From the NCBI GenBank assembly GCA_035772735.1, contig JASDFA010000006.1, positions 13,348,001 through 13,412,000 of the forward strand: DNA of 64,000 bases, written 5' to 3'. Position numbers and translations under genes: made by a program. Below the pieces are notes generated by a model. The model saw nothing but the letters and a program-made list of their open reading frames with translations. It made no database searches and was not told the origin of the DNA. This document shows, one piece after another, positions 23,265 to 34,617 of the stretch (position 1 is its first letter; each line of letters begins with the position of its first letter). The DNA comes from Datura wrightii (Eukaryota > Streptophyta > Magnoliopsida > Solanales > Solanaceae).

Positions 23265-25028
23265 TATGTGTTTGATCCCATTCCAATGTCTCCTAGTAGG
23301 AGCAGACTATATCTTCAGGATCAAGAATTTCCTCGTTCTTTTAAATCCTTCAAGGATTTTCATATATCCTTCAGTCTCTCTAGACATGAAAATAATTTCA
23401 TTATGCGCATATCAAGTTTTTCATATATTGCCAGACTTATGAGGAACCTCAAAATAATTGCATCCACCACAAGAGGACCTCTCCATATAATAATGTCAGT
23501 ATTTACAAAAAATCTTTAGGCCACAAGAATCTATTTATATCCACTGCATTACACTTGAATTGCGTATTTTTAATTGGCCAATCATTTATCTGTCCACACT
23601 TTTTGACAGATTTAAATTCAAGATCCTCGTCAATATTTATAATATTGAGCGCTACATTATATCAAAGGTATCGTCGACGATCATTTTGATATCAGTTCAA
23701 TGAGACATAACTTATTAAGATCTCTTAATTTTTCGTCATTTTCAGGTACCTGAACCTTTGCCAAGGTTTTATGAAGTGTTATATCGTGGTGCTTTCTTAA
23801 AACACTTGTCTCATTATTATGAACATCTTAATCATTTGCTCCTCTCCTTCTTCAAGGAGTTCTATATTTGGAATCGTCTGGTCTATCATGCTTCAGATGT
23901 CTCATAGGCCCCGTCCTTCAAGGACCTTTCGTTGGAGCATTTGCAACTGAATTATAAAATAGAGTTAGCAAATATATCTGGCAATTGATTTGCAATATTT
24001 TGCAAGTGAATTATCTATTGAACTTTAAGTTAACTTTTTTTTCCCGAGGATCTAGATAATTCATCCCACACTCAATTTTGAGCTGCTAATCACTTCTCCT
24101 GCTAATGTTAGAAAAACTAACATTTACCCCCAAACTCATTTTGGGACCCATCTTTGTGCGTTGTGGTGGAGCAATTGAATCATATATCGCATATTCAAAT
24201 TTTTAGATGGAATTATTTGGTTCCTGACCCTGAACCAATTGTGATAAGGAAACCTTGTTGGCTTAATGCATTCAAGTGTTGTTATATGTTAAATAAACAT
24301 ATGTCATACCAAATTTTATTTGGGAGTTTTATTAGCATAACCAATGATTTAGCTATAATTGGAGGCATATAATTTTTGCTAAACCTACATAGATATGAAT
24401 CGACATTATCAACATGATTTTATAATTTGGAACTACGCTCTTAATTTAATAATTCGAGCAACAACCTTACAAAAATCAATTGCAAGTTGATACTAAAACA
24501 CATGTGACCATACCATAGATGCATCTATTAGCAAATGGTTCACATGGTAGGTGAATGGGCCCGTATTCACCCTTTTATAAGTTCCAAAATTTCAGGGAAT
24601 ATAATTCCAATCTTAGCTTATCAAGATCATTCTATCACGAGAACAAGCAACACAAGAGAATTCTTGAAGAATCTTTTATTTCTTCAACATATAGCCATGT
24701 GAATTCTCAATTATTTTTGCATCACATTTGAATCGGGATGACCAACCAGTTATGCCAACTTATTTCAGTAAACTTCTAGTTTACTTTCATATGTGATTTC
24801 ATCATCATACCCATATTTATGTACTTCAAATAAAAAAAACAGCGAGTAATCTTTTACATAAATATTTATAACCCGCTTCAACTGTAGTAGCATGAAGATA
24901 TTAGATCTTCCCATAATTTATAGTCTCAATTTTTTTTCAATGTCCTTGAAACTTATAAGTTTCCTTTTGAGACTTACTACAATAATTTCATTCCTTCAAA
25001 TAGTAATACATTAGCTCTTCCGGAGCTC
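23265..25028 (-). pseudogene. Degenerate copia pol (integrase/linker region)
   Basis: No continuous frame remains. The position between gag and RNase H, and short copia-like stretches on the minus strand around 24100-24350, point to decayed integrase and linker sequence. About 1.8 kb replaces the roughly 3 kb expected, so deletions have occurred. Confidence 0.5.
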
Positions 25029-25400
25029 TCAATTAATTTTGTGTACTACCACATATTCAATCATATCAACATCATTAATAGTTTCTCCACATAGTTTCAA
25101 CTTAGAAATAATTTTGAATGTTGATGAGCTATACTCATGAACAGACTTATAGTCTTGATGGATCCAATCATATCGTGCCATTGGGTGTATGACCATCTTC
25201 AGGTGGTCATACCTTTCTTTTAGGCTATTCCACAAAATAAGTGGATTCTTAATCGTGAGATATTCAATTTTAAGAATTTCGTCAAGATGGTGACGCAAGA
25301 ATATCATAGCCTTAGCACGATCTTGATTTGATGCTTTGTTTTTACTTTTAATGGTGTCTCCAAGACCCATTGCATCCATATAGATTTCAGCATACAACAC
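25029..25400 (-). pseudogene. Copia gag remnant (UBN2-type)
   Basis: The minus strand gives EIYMDAMGLGDTIK, RAKAMIFLRHHLDEILKIEY and LWNSLKERYDHLKMVIHPMA, then a short reading to KLKLCGETINDVDMIEYVV. This is the N-terminal gag domain shared by plant copia elements. It is cut short by a stop soon after, and the zinc knuckle is not found. Confidence 0.88.
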
Positions 25401-25652
25401 CCATGAAAGTAGTTCTTGCCCGAATTTTGAAGGGCAACGATATCAAGTTCGTAAGGTTAGCCATATTAAAAGAAAGAGAAAAATAATACCTTGACCTTCA
25501 AATTTTGAGACAGTAGAGTCGTAGAGCAACAATATCACCAAAGGAATATCACTCTTGTGGTTAAGTAATACATCTTTCGATTTTTTTTAAAATTTTTCTT
25601 ACCTCAGATCTTTCAAAGTGAGTGCTCAAGGCAGAGACTCGTGTTGATAACG

Positions 25653-25879
25653 TGTTATGAAATAATAAAGAAAGAACAAGAATATTATATAGAAAGAGAG
25701 AAGTTCTTATTTCTCTTGATGGGATAAAATACAATGAAGGAGAATCCATCTATTTATAGGGACAATTCCTCCTAATTTTTCTCCAAAAGATAGGCTTTCA
25801 CTATAATATAAACACATGTATCCACTACAATATAAATACCTTTATAGACATTCACTATAATACAAATATGTTTATAACA
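25653..25879 (-). repeat. Copia 5' LTR
   Basis: This 227-bp partner of 19950-20177 carries the same TGTTATGAAA and ATAACA ends. Just inside it (25652 downward, minus strand) lies CGTTATCAACACGAGTCTC, the place of the primer-binding site. Confidence 0.9.
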
Positions 25880-26490
25880 ATATTTATATATAAAAAAAAA
25901 TCACTATTTTATATATACCAACCATTTATTTCAGATGTAAACAAAATTTATTGTTGGTATTATTACTCCTATCAATCTTTGCCAACAATGTGGGAGGATT
26001 ATATTAAAGGATAGTACACCACAATTCATGTTCAATTTTATTTTTTATTGAACTAAAATTCTATCAATAAATATTGTATATTATTTTTAGGATGACTTTG
26101 TGATAGTGTATTATACTTTGTTATGAACTTTTACTTATTTGGTAAGGTTGTACAAGAATTGAGGAAATTTTGATAGTTTTCACAACTTATTGGAGTTTTA
26201 TGTTCATGAGAAAAAAAAAAACTTAAGAATTTCAAATTGCATGTCCAAACAAAACTTCAATTTTATCTTATATGATTTCATATCATGATTTCATTTTGCA
26301 TGGTCAAACGAGCCCTAAGAGTTTAATTCGGCCTCACTTTGCCATGCAACATTGCACTATATTCACACATCATAGGAGAGACATAATTTAATAGTACATA
26401 TTTGATCAACTTATGACTAGTTATTATCCATATGAACCTAATTCATAGGATCTCCAACCATATAAGTTGGGTCATCGCATCATTATTGAT

Positions 26491-26836
26491 TTTCTCAAAT
26501 TGACAAAAGCCTCATTCCCCTAGATGTTTTTTATAGTATGTGAATTGATCAAGTTCACTTTTGACTTAACATAATTTACGTAAATAATGTCATCTCATAG
26601 CAACTATTTTATCTCATTGTCTCTCAAATGAATATGTTTATTTTGGCCAATGAAAATTTTATTTTTCTCAAATTGACAAAAGTCTCATTCTCCTTGATGT
26701 TTTTTATAGTATGTGAATTGATCAAGTTCACTTTTGACTTCACATAATTTACGTAAATTTTTTCATCTCATAGCAGCTATTTTATCTCATTATCTCTAAA
26801 ATAAATATATTTATTTTCGCCAATGAAAATTTTATT
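26491..26836. repeat. 173-bp direct tandem duplication
   Basis: The unit starting TTTCTCAAATTGACAAAAG repeats at 26491 and 26664. Both copies contain ATGTTTTTTATAGTATGTGA and end GCCAATGAAAATTTTATTTT, with a few differences such as AATAATGTC versus AATTTTTTC. Confidence 0.9.
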
Positions 26837-28299
26837 TTTTCCACTACAGTTATTATTGCTTGTCAACCACAATATATATAAACACAAAAGATGTTGGTTT
26901 TATTCTAATTAGAATACTCACTAAGAGGTCTCTTAACCACTTAGCCTTATTATCAGCCAATGCCAAAACAACAAATTCTATTAGGCTAATTTCATGTTAT
27001 GGTACCCCCCATCAATGATAAACATATAATAATCATTCATGGACTTGTCTCATTTGAATGAAAGATTCAATTAACATCATTGTATTCTTCTAGTACAATG
27101 AAAAAATCCAATATATTTAATATCAATATTGTCACCAATAAAATGTAAAAGTCATCAAAAGATTTTTTTCCCCCTTAAAATCATCATTTCCCAAAATCAT
27201 TGCAAACAACATAAGTATGATAAATTTATCACTGTTCCAAAGAAAAATATTTTCAAACAAATTAACATTTTTTTGTCACTATAACGTTGCACTAACCACA
27301 TCACTATCGATTACCATAAATTTATATATGAAATATTATAATAACACACAGTAAAAATTTTAGACACTGTTATTCTTTTCTTAGGATCATGTAACACAAC
27401 CTTAGCAAGATACTCCCATACTTTCAAATATTTTAGGATAATAGATAACTTTGTCACAATTCATAAGGTTTTTTAATTTTGTATGTGACCTAAGAATTTA
27501 TACATTTTTTAAAAAAAACTTCATCTTAATTTTTCAATACAAATATTTTCATATATCAAGAGAAATTATCTACAAATGTAACACAATAACATTTGCCATC
27601 TCTAATTATTATTTATTCAAGTCTTTAAAATCAGTAATAATTAATTCTAATAATTCAAATACTCTAAAAACACAAGCATGTAATTTCTTAGCATGTGTAG
27701 TTTCAATACTAATCAATACTTCTTGTATAAACTAACATAAGAATCAACAAATTCAACTATGCAAATCTTTAGTATAAAATAAATTGTGATTCCTATGTCT
27801 AGCCTGCAACAATTACACAAGTCAATCAAATAAGCACAAGTCTAAATTTTTTGTTCAAAACATAAAAAATATTATACATAAAGAAATCATGATTATATTT
27901 TTCATGATCCACAATATTATTATTTTATTTCTCCAAATCTTCATCTAGATTAAAAGGTATATTGGCTTAATTTTTCATATATAAATTTATTAAAAATATA
28001 TAAAATTATATATTATTATCACATACCTTATTAGCACGAATCTAAAAATACGGTTATCCCCAATAATGACGTTTTATAGTATATTTCTCTTCTTCATTGG
28101 CTACAATTATCTTGTATTTATTCAATCACTGCGATTACCATCACTTTGCCAAGTATTTGTTGACTTGTATTCACACCTTTTGCTTTTTTTAATTTATTTC
28201 CTATCCACAGCATTTTTTTTTTCCTTTTCTTCAAATAAAACGTTCAGTATTTTTCATAACAACATAGTAAGAAAATATCAAAGGACTAAACAGCCGGTT
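26837..28299. other. AT-rich intergenic DNA
   Basis: No gene can be supported. The open frames at 27451-27735 and 28066-28335 are Phe/Ile/Tyr-rich translations of AT-rich DNA. The area may hold decayed retroelement sequence but no motif is readable. Confidence 0.35.
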
Positions 28300-28845
28300 T
28301 ATCAATTATTTTTAAAAAAAAAAAAAATCGACTGACGTTAATTGGTTTTTTTTTTTTAATAAAAATGCTCGAAAATTATAAAATTTTCATTTATTTTTTA
28401 AAGAAAATCACGGAGTCTATCTATTTTTAATTTTTTTAAAACAAAAATTAAAGGATTTCATCGATTTTGGAAGTGCAAAATTATAATTGAGGAGTATAAA
28501 TTAAATAACAAAAGTATTTTATCACGAAATATGCATTCTAGTGGTAAAATTATTTAATGTCATAGTGAATACTCAATTCGATTCTGAGTTGCCACATTCT
28601 TTATATATTTTTTTGAAAAGAACCGACAGAGTCTGTCGATTTTTTTTTTAAATTTATAATGGTTTTTAATTTAAGAAAACCGTCCGACGTTCCTCAGTTT
28701 TAATCGAGGGAGCCCATTGGTTTCCTTAAAATGACCCGACCAATTCCGATGTAGTCAAGTCTGTTAATTTTGCATCAGTTTTATGCAAAATATCGAGTTC
28801 GTCCGTCATTTTTGGCCCTCAGTTGATGACCTATTTTTGTAGTGT
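28300..28845. mobile_element. CACTA-type element end
   Basis: The right border reads CCTATTTTTGTAGTG, whose complement is CACTACAAAAATAGG, a typical CACTA terminus. Inside it are repeated subterminal motifs (AACCGACAGAGTCTGTCGAT, ATCGACTGACG, AACCGTCCGACG), as CACTA elements carry. The opposite end was not found, so the left border is arbitrary. Confidence 0.55.
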
Positions 28846-29267
28846 AAGATTGTTGAAAATCTTATGGAAAATATTTGATTACAAACACGGAATGAAATTC
28901 TTGAAAGCTTGAAGCATGATAAAGACACTGTCCTTAAAAATATTTTATCCGGTATAGATATATCCTCATGATTCAACAAATTCTTCCGGTGTAAAATTAG
29001 AAACACAAAAATTAACAAAGATTTATATAAAAAGAAAAACTCAGCACCATAAAATATTAGAGAAGATTTTGTCTTGGTCATTCTTAAATAAGAAGAAATT
29101 ATGTTAATTTATAAATGCGATAATCCAATTGTCAATTTTGAAGAAAAGTTACGTTACTATTGTTAATTATCAAATGTTAATGACTCATGAATTAAAATAA
29201 TTTATGACTCATTAATAGAAATGATACGGCTCATCAATGATCTATTACCAAAAGAGACTCATAACAT

Positions 29268-29420
29268 TAGAATATTGATCAAACAAGACTATTCAAAGAG
29301 ATGGATATAAAAGTCCAAAATTTCCCATCACGATAGCCCATTAAGGCTATTCAAATATTGAAATCTCATCAAGATAATTACTATATTTTTGAAATATTAA
29401 CATTATTTTTTCCAATAAAA
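29268..29420. repeat. Dispersed repeat, copy 2 (partner at 19200-19385)
   Basis: It carries the same segment order as copy 1 with several base changes, starting ATTAGAATATTGATCAAACA and ending ATATTAACATTATTTTTTCC. Confidence 0.6.
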
Positions 29421-29439
29421 TATAAATGTTAAGGTATAA

Positions 29440-29936
29440 TTAAATATTTTTATAATAGTATCGTTGGTTTTAAGATTTTTTGGTTGTTATAGCAATTATT
29501 TGGTATACATCTATATATAACAACATTTGATATTTAAATAATATTATTATTATAACCAAAAAGATATTAAATTTTAAATTACATTTTGTATAAATTTTCT
29601 TTTTCTAATGATATAAATATATACATTCATGTAATATTATTTATAATAGATAGTGTATTAAAGTATCACATATTTGATCAAAATCTCTAAACTTATTACT
29701 GGTCAGATTTTATTACTATAAAGATTTGTTAATTATTATATAATTATTTTAATAAAATATATGATTGTTATAGAGGATTAATTTTATAAAAAAACATGCA
29801 GTTATAAAGTTGATTATTGTTATTATAGATAAAAAATATTATAGAAAGGTAAAATATGACATAAAAAATTTGATTCTGAAAAAAATATTATTTGTTATAG
29901 TGAAGTGTTATTATATAAAAATAATGGGTGAAAATC
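29440..29936. mobile_element. Worn 'CTATAACA' family element, interrupted
   Basis: GGTTGTTATAGCAATTATTT, ATATATAACAACATTTG and TTTGTTATAGTGAAGTGTTA follow the pattern of a common TIR-type repeat with alternating ATAACA/TGTTAT motifs. A related stretch lies at 35275-35470. The Mutator-type MITE at 29937-30819 is inserted in it and the sequence resumes after 30829. Confidence 0.4.
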
Positions 29937-30088
29937 ATTTTCATCCCTTAAGTTTGCTTTAAAAATCAAACTCTCTCCTCAACTTTGAACAATAAACATT
30001 CTTCCTCCTTTATCCTAATTGACTTTTTAAAATGCTCTTTTACCCTTACATTATCAATTTTATCTTCTTTTTTCATTTCTTTAAAATC

Positions 30089-30124
<36 letters not shown>

Positions 30125-30819
30125 CTATGTAACAATTTTTTTAATAAAAATTAACTTTTAAAAAATAAAATAATTGAGTATATAAGTTAATGACATTCTA
30201 TAATAAAGTAAATTAGCAGAATAAAAAAATAATTTTACTAATAATAATCCAAACTCTAATATTTATTTATGCAAGTGAAAATAAAAGATAATGATAATTT
30301 TATAAATATATTTCAATGCATGTAAAACAAACAAAAAAAATAAAATAAATAAATTTAAAAATTATTTATTAATAATGTAAATTAATTAAAAATTATATGT
30401 TACCAAATATTCTGATAATAACAATCAAATTTTATTTATTTATATAGACAATAGAAGATAAGAAAGAGGAGAAACTTACACACTCATGAATGCACGTACA
30501 TATATACATATTTAATGCATATAATATTTTAATAACAATAATAAAAAATATTAAATAACATCAGATTTTATGATAAATTTATAAAAGTAATGTCCTACTT
30601 ACAATGTTAGTGAATTTAAATAAGAAACTATAAATATCTATGTTAAAAAATAAATATTATATATAATATAAAAAAGTATTACATACATGGAGGATTGAAG
30701 GGTAAAATAGATATTTTAATAAGTCAATTAGAATAAATGGGAAATAATATCTATTGTTCAAAATTGAGGGGATAGTTTAATTTTTAAAGCAAAGTTGGGG
30801 GTGAAAACGATTTTCCCCC
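29937..30819. mobile_element. Mutator-type MITE, 883 bp
   Basis: The inverted ends GGTGAAAATCATTTTCATCC and GGGGGAAAATCGTTTTCACC extend inward for about 110 bp. They are flanked by an exact 10-bp duplication AAAAATAATG (29927-29936 and 30820-30829). The interior is AT-rich with a TA microsatellite (30091-30124) and no gene. A decayed relative lies at 9725-10560. It inserted about 230 bp upstream of the SPH gene. Confidence 0.85.
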
Positions 30820-31050
30820 AAAAATAATGTTATTGAAAGATCTGTAATATCATTTATAAATATTGTTCTTTTGCCCTTGTGAATTCTGATCCAAAATCTA
30901 TTTACAAATTCCTAAAAAGAAAGAATTAATTATTTTCCTTTTTAATCCTCATATATCCAGTAAATTGTCTTAATATGAAAGCATTGCTCCTCCTAAAAAA
31001 TGAGGAATCCTCATTTTTCTTCTCAATCAATTGAAGGTGCATTCTTCAAC

Positions 31051-31473
31051 ATGTACACCAAAATCACATTTCCTCTATTATTTGTAATTTTTATCCTAGT
31101 AGAAATGACGAATTCGTTCACTTTAAATCCCAGATACACTCTTCGTTTCGCCAGTAACCTCCCCACAAATTCTTCGATATCAAAAGTTCATTGTAAATCA
31201 GAAGATGATGATATTGGAACTCGATACCTTAAATCTGGTGATGGATTTGATTTCTCATTTCATGCTACAGGAAGTACTCTTTTTTATTGTAGCTTCAGTT
31301 GGGGTTTAAAGTTTAATACATTTGATGTATTTAGCAAAGGAGATAACAATTGTGATATAGTGTACTTCAAGAATGAGTATTGCAATTATTTGATGAAGGC
31401 TGATGGTTTTTATTTTTCTAGGGGTTCTAATCCTCAGCCTTTTGACTTCACATTTATAGCTCCATGGTATTGA
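31051..31473 (+). CDS. S-protein homologue (SPH), secreted plant self-incompatibility S1-like
   Basis: The intronless frame encodes 140 residues. I start at the second ATG because MYTKITFPLLFVIFILVEMT is a clean signal peptide; an in-frame ATG at 31000 would add 17 polar residues. The mature part begins near SFTLNPRYTLRF. It shows the family pattern: VHCKSEDDDIGTRYL, GDGFDFSFHATGSTLFYCSF, then FDVFSKGDNNCDIVYF and YCNYLMKADGFYF. Four cysteines (in HCK, YCS, NCD, YCN) are in the places that form disulfides in S1 proteins. Length and single exon are usual for SPH. In Papaver the S1 protein is the stigmatic self-incompatibility determinant; most homologues in other plants have unknown roles, so no mating function is claimed here. 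It stands alone among transposons, so it may be a weakly expressed or tissue-specific copy. Confidence 0.88.
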   Translation: MYTKITFPLLFVIFILVEMTNSFTLNPRYTLRFASNLPTNSSISKVHCKSEDDDIGTRYLKSGDGFDFSFHATGSTLFYCSFSWGLKFNTFDVFSKGDNNCDIVYFKNEYCNYLMKADGFYFSRGSNPQPFDFTFIAPWY

Positions 31474-32424
31474 CCCGAGGAGGCTAGGTTATTCGAAAGA
31501 TGGTTATCAATAATTTTTTTATTTATCCTTGAGTTCAATTCTTGTGTTGTTTGATTATAGTTTTTGGTCAAAAATATTCTCAAGCTATAACCCTAATAAC
31601 TTAAGTTGCATCAATGCAAATGTCTCACTCTCTCTTTTCTTTTCTTAGTTATTATTTAGATTTTATCGCTATTTTTAAAAATTGTGTCAATATAACTCTT
31701 GTGATTGACAAAACATTAGATTGTCGTCTAATGTTTTTCCATAAGATTTGTAATTTGCTAAAAAAACTTTAAACGGTGATGCAAAACATTCATAAATTGT
31801 AAGAGAAATTTAAAAAAATATTATTAAACAACTATATCAAAAAAAGAACAACCAGGAAAAAAAATTATGTATTTAGTTGAACAAAACATCCTTAATATTT
31901 AAAAAATGATCAAGTTTCATCTTCAAGTTACTCTGCAAGAAAATAAATTTCTTGAAAATTTTCACCTCAAATTGTATTCCTACGAAAGAAATGGTGAAGT
32001 TAAAAACCTAGATACTATTATAAAACTAGCCGCATTTTCAATATCAAGCAGCACGATGTCTAAGATTACACCCAATGATCTGAAAAATGGGTGGTCTTGG
32101 ACTTTTGATCTTCAATTACTTTATAAGCAGATCTTCTAGATCAAAAGTCAAAATTTGTTGAACTTGAAATTTTATCCATAAAGCAAGCGAGACCAAAAGT
32201 TTAAGACCAATCACCTCCAAAGTCATTCTTGTAAATCACCCAGTTAATTTAGTTCTTTGAGTTCTAAGCCCATCTATATTACATTAATGGGCTGATGGAC
32301 GACCCAAGTTTGGTGCTTGAGTCCTAAAGCCCATTGATAGAATAGGTCCATAACTAAATGTATCTTCTATAGGTGGAATTACAATAGAACTTAAAACTAT
32401 TGAAGCATACATTTGTATTTTATA
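31474..32424. other. Intergenic DNA 3' of the SPH gene
   Basis: 31474-31620 is probably the SPH 3' UTR. A 77-residue frame at 31906-32139 (plus) has no domain I recognise and no start context worth defending. The stretch 32260-32340 repeats 'AAGCCCAT' motifs. Nothing else is supported. Confidence 0.35.
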
Positions 32425-32671
32425 CTCTCTATCCCATTTTAGTCGTTATGATAAGATTTGCATATTTTAAAGAAAAAATTAATTAAAAGTGTAATTTGAC
32501 TAATATATTTTTTATTAATTCTTTAATATTTATCTATTTACGTGTATTGTGATTCTAAAATAATTAGTGCTAAAGGTAAAATTAATTTTTTTTTATCTCT
32601 CTCTTAATTTTTAAATTGACAAGTATTTAAAACTATTTTTAATATAAATCACAACTAAAATAGAACGGAGG
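32425..32671. mobile_element. Stowaway-like MITE, 247 bp
   Basis: The left end CTCTCTATCCCATTTTAGT is mirrored by ACTAAAATAGAACGGAGG, with TA on each side (32423-32424 and 32672-32673). Confidence 0.8.
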
Positions 32672-32789
32672 TAATATGAAACAGACAAGAAGAACACTTA
32701 AGGTTCGAGCTTAGAGTTTGGGCCAAGCCTATCAAAGTCATTTATACCTTGTTCAAAATTAGGAGATTGATATTTGTTGATATAATTAG

Positions 32790-33790
32790 GGAGGTTATAT
32801 AAATATAACTTTTTAAAATTATAATTATAAAAGTTATAATTATTTTTGTAATTATATAATATATAATATATATCTTATATATAATTAAATGAATAAATAT
32901 TATAAATATGATAATTTTCTATAAATGACATAAGTAATAATTTCTTTCATAATTTAACTAGATTAAATATGATAAAAATTTAATATGTATTATTATATTT
33001 AACACCATATATATGCTAAATATTATTATTATATTTATTTTTAAAAAAATTATTCATGTTGTCCTTATATTCATCATCCATAAAATTTTCTTTTACTCTA
33101 ATCTTTCACATATAAAGATTATAAATATAATAGATATTAGATACCATGCATGTGTGTATCAATGTATTATAGTATATAATTGAAGCATATATGTGCATCT
33201 ATTTTTTATATTATGCATAATTTTTATTAATAAAAAAAATACATTTGATAAGCCTTTGGATGAATTCACCCTTTATTCAAAGATCTTAAAATATATCAAC
33301 AAAATAAAAGTAAATTTTAAATCACAATTGATTTATAAAAAATAGAGAAGAGGGGGATTCTTGGGAAATCAAATAAAAATGGAGAAGAAAGAGGGATTTG
33401 GATTTTTTTGAAAAAATAAATATGGAGAACATAAAGGGATTTTTGGGAAAACAAAAATGGAGAAGAGAGAGGGATTATAGAAATTTTTTTAAAAAAAATA
33501 TGGAGAAAATAGAGCGATTGTTTGTTTTCTTTTGGAGGATTTTTGAAATTTCAACAAAAAAAAGGGAAGGAAAAGAAAGTATTTTATATTATTTTGTGTA
33601 TTTAGATTATTATATTATGTGTATAATATTTTTATTATATTTAATTAGAATAGATATTTTAGAAAAATAAAAGTTGTATAAAATGTAATTAAAAAGATAA
33701 AACTTTAAATAATTTGTATTTATATAATTTTATTAAAACAATTATAATTTGTAATTATAATTTTTAAAAATAATATTTATGTAAGAAATT
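32790..33790. mobile_element. AT-rich inverted-repeat element, about 1 kb
   Basis: The left arm (TTATATAAATATAACTTTTT, then AAAATTATAATTATAAAAG) is inverted at the right (TTTGTAATTATAATTTTTAA, then AATAATATTTATGTAAG). The arms match over about 80 bp. The exact ends and any TSD are unclear because of the AT content. The interior contains a minisatellite at 33342-33520. Confidence 0.5.
33342..33520. repeat. Degenerate minisatellite, unit about 35-43 bp
   Basis: Five imperfect units share ATGGAGAA, AGAGGGATT and a TTTTGGGAAA or TTTTTTGAAAA spacer, with ATGGAG starts at 33379, 33422, 33457 and 33499. The weak frame 33398-33670 is a product of this repeat. Confidence 0.7.
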
Positions 33791-34340
33791 CATATAATTG
33801 TAGGGTAATAATGTACTGGCAACTAATACGTATATCAAATCAATAAAGTCATGATAATTATTTAATAAATATATTTTTAATTTGTAAGATCAATTTTAAT
33901 ATAAAGATAGAGTGTGAGTAAATAGTTGTCTCAATATATTTTTCTTTTCCTTCTTATATCCAGAGGAAAAAATGAAATTAAAAAAAAAACAGATTTAATA
34001 TATATATATATATATATATACACAACCTTTTATTTCTTTTAAAAAAACCTTTATACATATTATTATCTAATAAGTCTCCTCACTATATCAAACGTCTCTT
34101 TGAAACATCAAATGACAGTGAATTAATTAATCAAAGTCAACTAGTAAGTCATGCTAACTAGACTCTACAAATTAATTTCTATAATTATATACCCCACAGC
34201 AAGAAGGAAATTAAAATTAAGAGAAGAAAGATCGAGTTAAAGGTCAAGGTCAATTATGCAACAGCACTTAGATCCTATATATGAGCTAATTAAGGGTAGA
34301 ATTTTTCAACATTTTCAAATGACCAGATAACACTTATACA
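33791..34340. other. AT-rich intergenic DNA
   Basis: Nothing is supported here apart from a short TA run at 33999-34021. Confidence 0.4.
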
Positions 34341-34617
34341 CTCTCCTCGTCTCAAATTATTTATAGTGATTTTTAAAAATAGTTATCTTGAATTATATTT
34401 GTCATTTTAAAGTTCAAGACAAAAATTAATTTTTTTTCATTTTGTTCTTAGTAGTAATTATTTTGAAGACTATAAACACCTCAATAGAGCAAATAATTAA
34501 TGAAAATAAATTATATTTTAAGACGTAAATAAGAATAAAATAGTCAATATGCTCCTCCTAATTAATATTTTCTTAAGGGGTATAAAAAAAAATAATACAG
34601 ATAATTTGAGACGAGGA
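34341..34617. mobile_element. Stowaway-like MITE, about 277 bp
   Basis: The left end CTCCTCGTCTCAAATTATTT is mirrored by GATAATTTGAGACGAGGA. The match is strong but I could not read a clean TA duplication, so the terminal bases are uncertain. Confidence 0.65.

Larger units (their letters stand above)
19950..25879 (-). mobile_element. Ty1-copia LTR retrotransposon, degenerate, with nested insertion
   Basis: Two near-identical LTRs (228 and 227 bp, both TGTTATGAAA..TATAACA) bound the element, with an exact 5-bp duplication ATATT at 19945-19949 and 25880-25884. Coding traces run on the minus strand in the order gag, degenerate pol, RNase H, followed by a polypurine tract next to the left LTR. 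Removing the 2.3-kb solo LTR leaves about 3.6 kb, short for copia, so much of protease, integrase and reverse transcriptase is deleted or unreadable. No frame is intact. Confidence 0.9.
19787..26317. mobile_element. MITE-like inverted repeat split by a copia element
   Basis: The left end AGGCGTTTGGACATGCGG is mirrored by the right end CATGGTCAAACGAGCCCT, with ATGAGATAAAAT/ATTTTATCTTAT-type subterminal match. Without the copia insertion the host element would be about 600 bp. No flanking duplication could be read, so the class is uncertain; the borders come only from the inverted match. Confidence 0.5.

Noticed and set aside
31906..32139. 77-codon frame downstream of the SPH gene
   Set aside because: No recognisable domain, no splice or promoter evidence, and a length expected by chance in AT-rich DNA.
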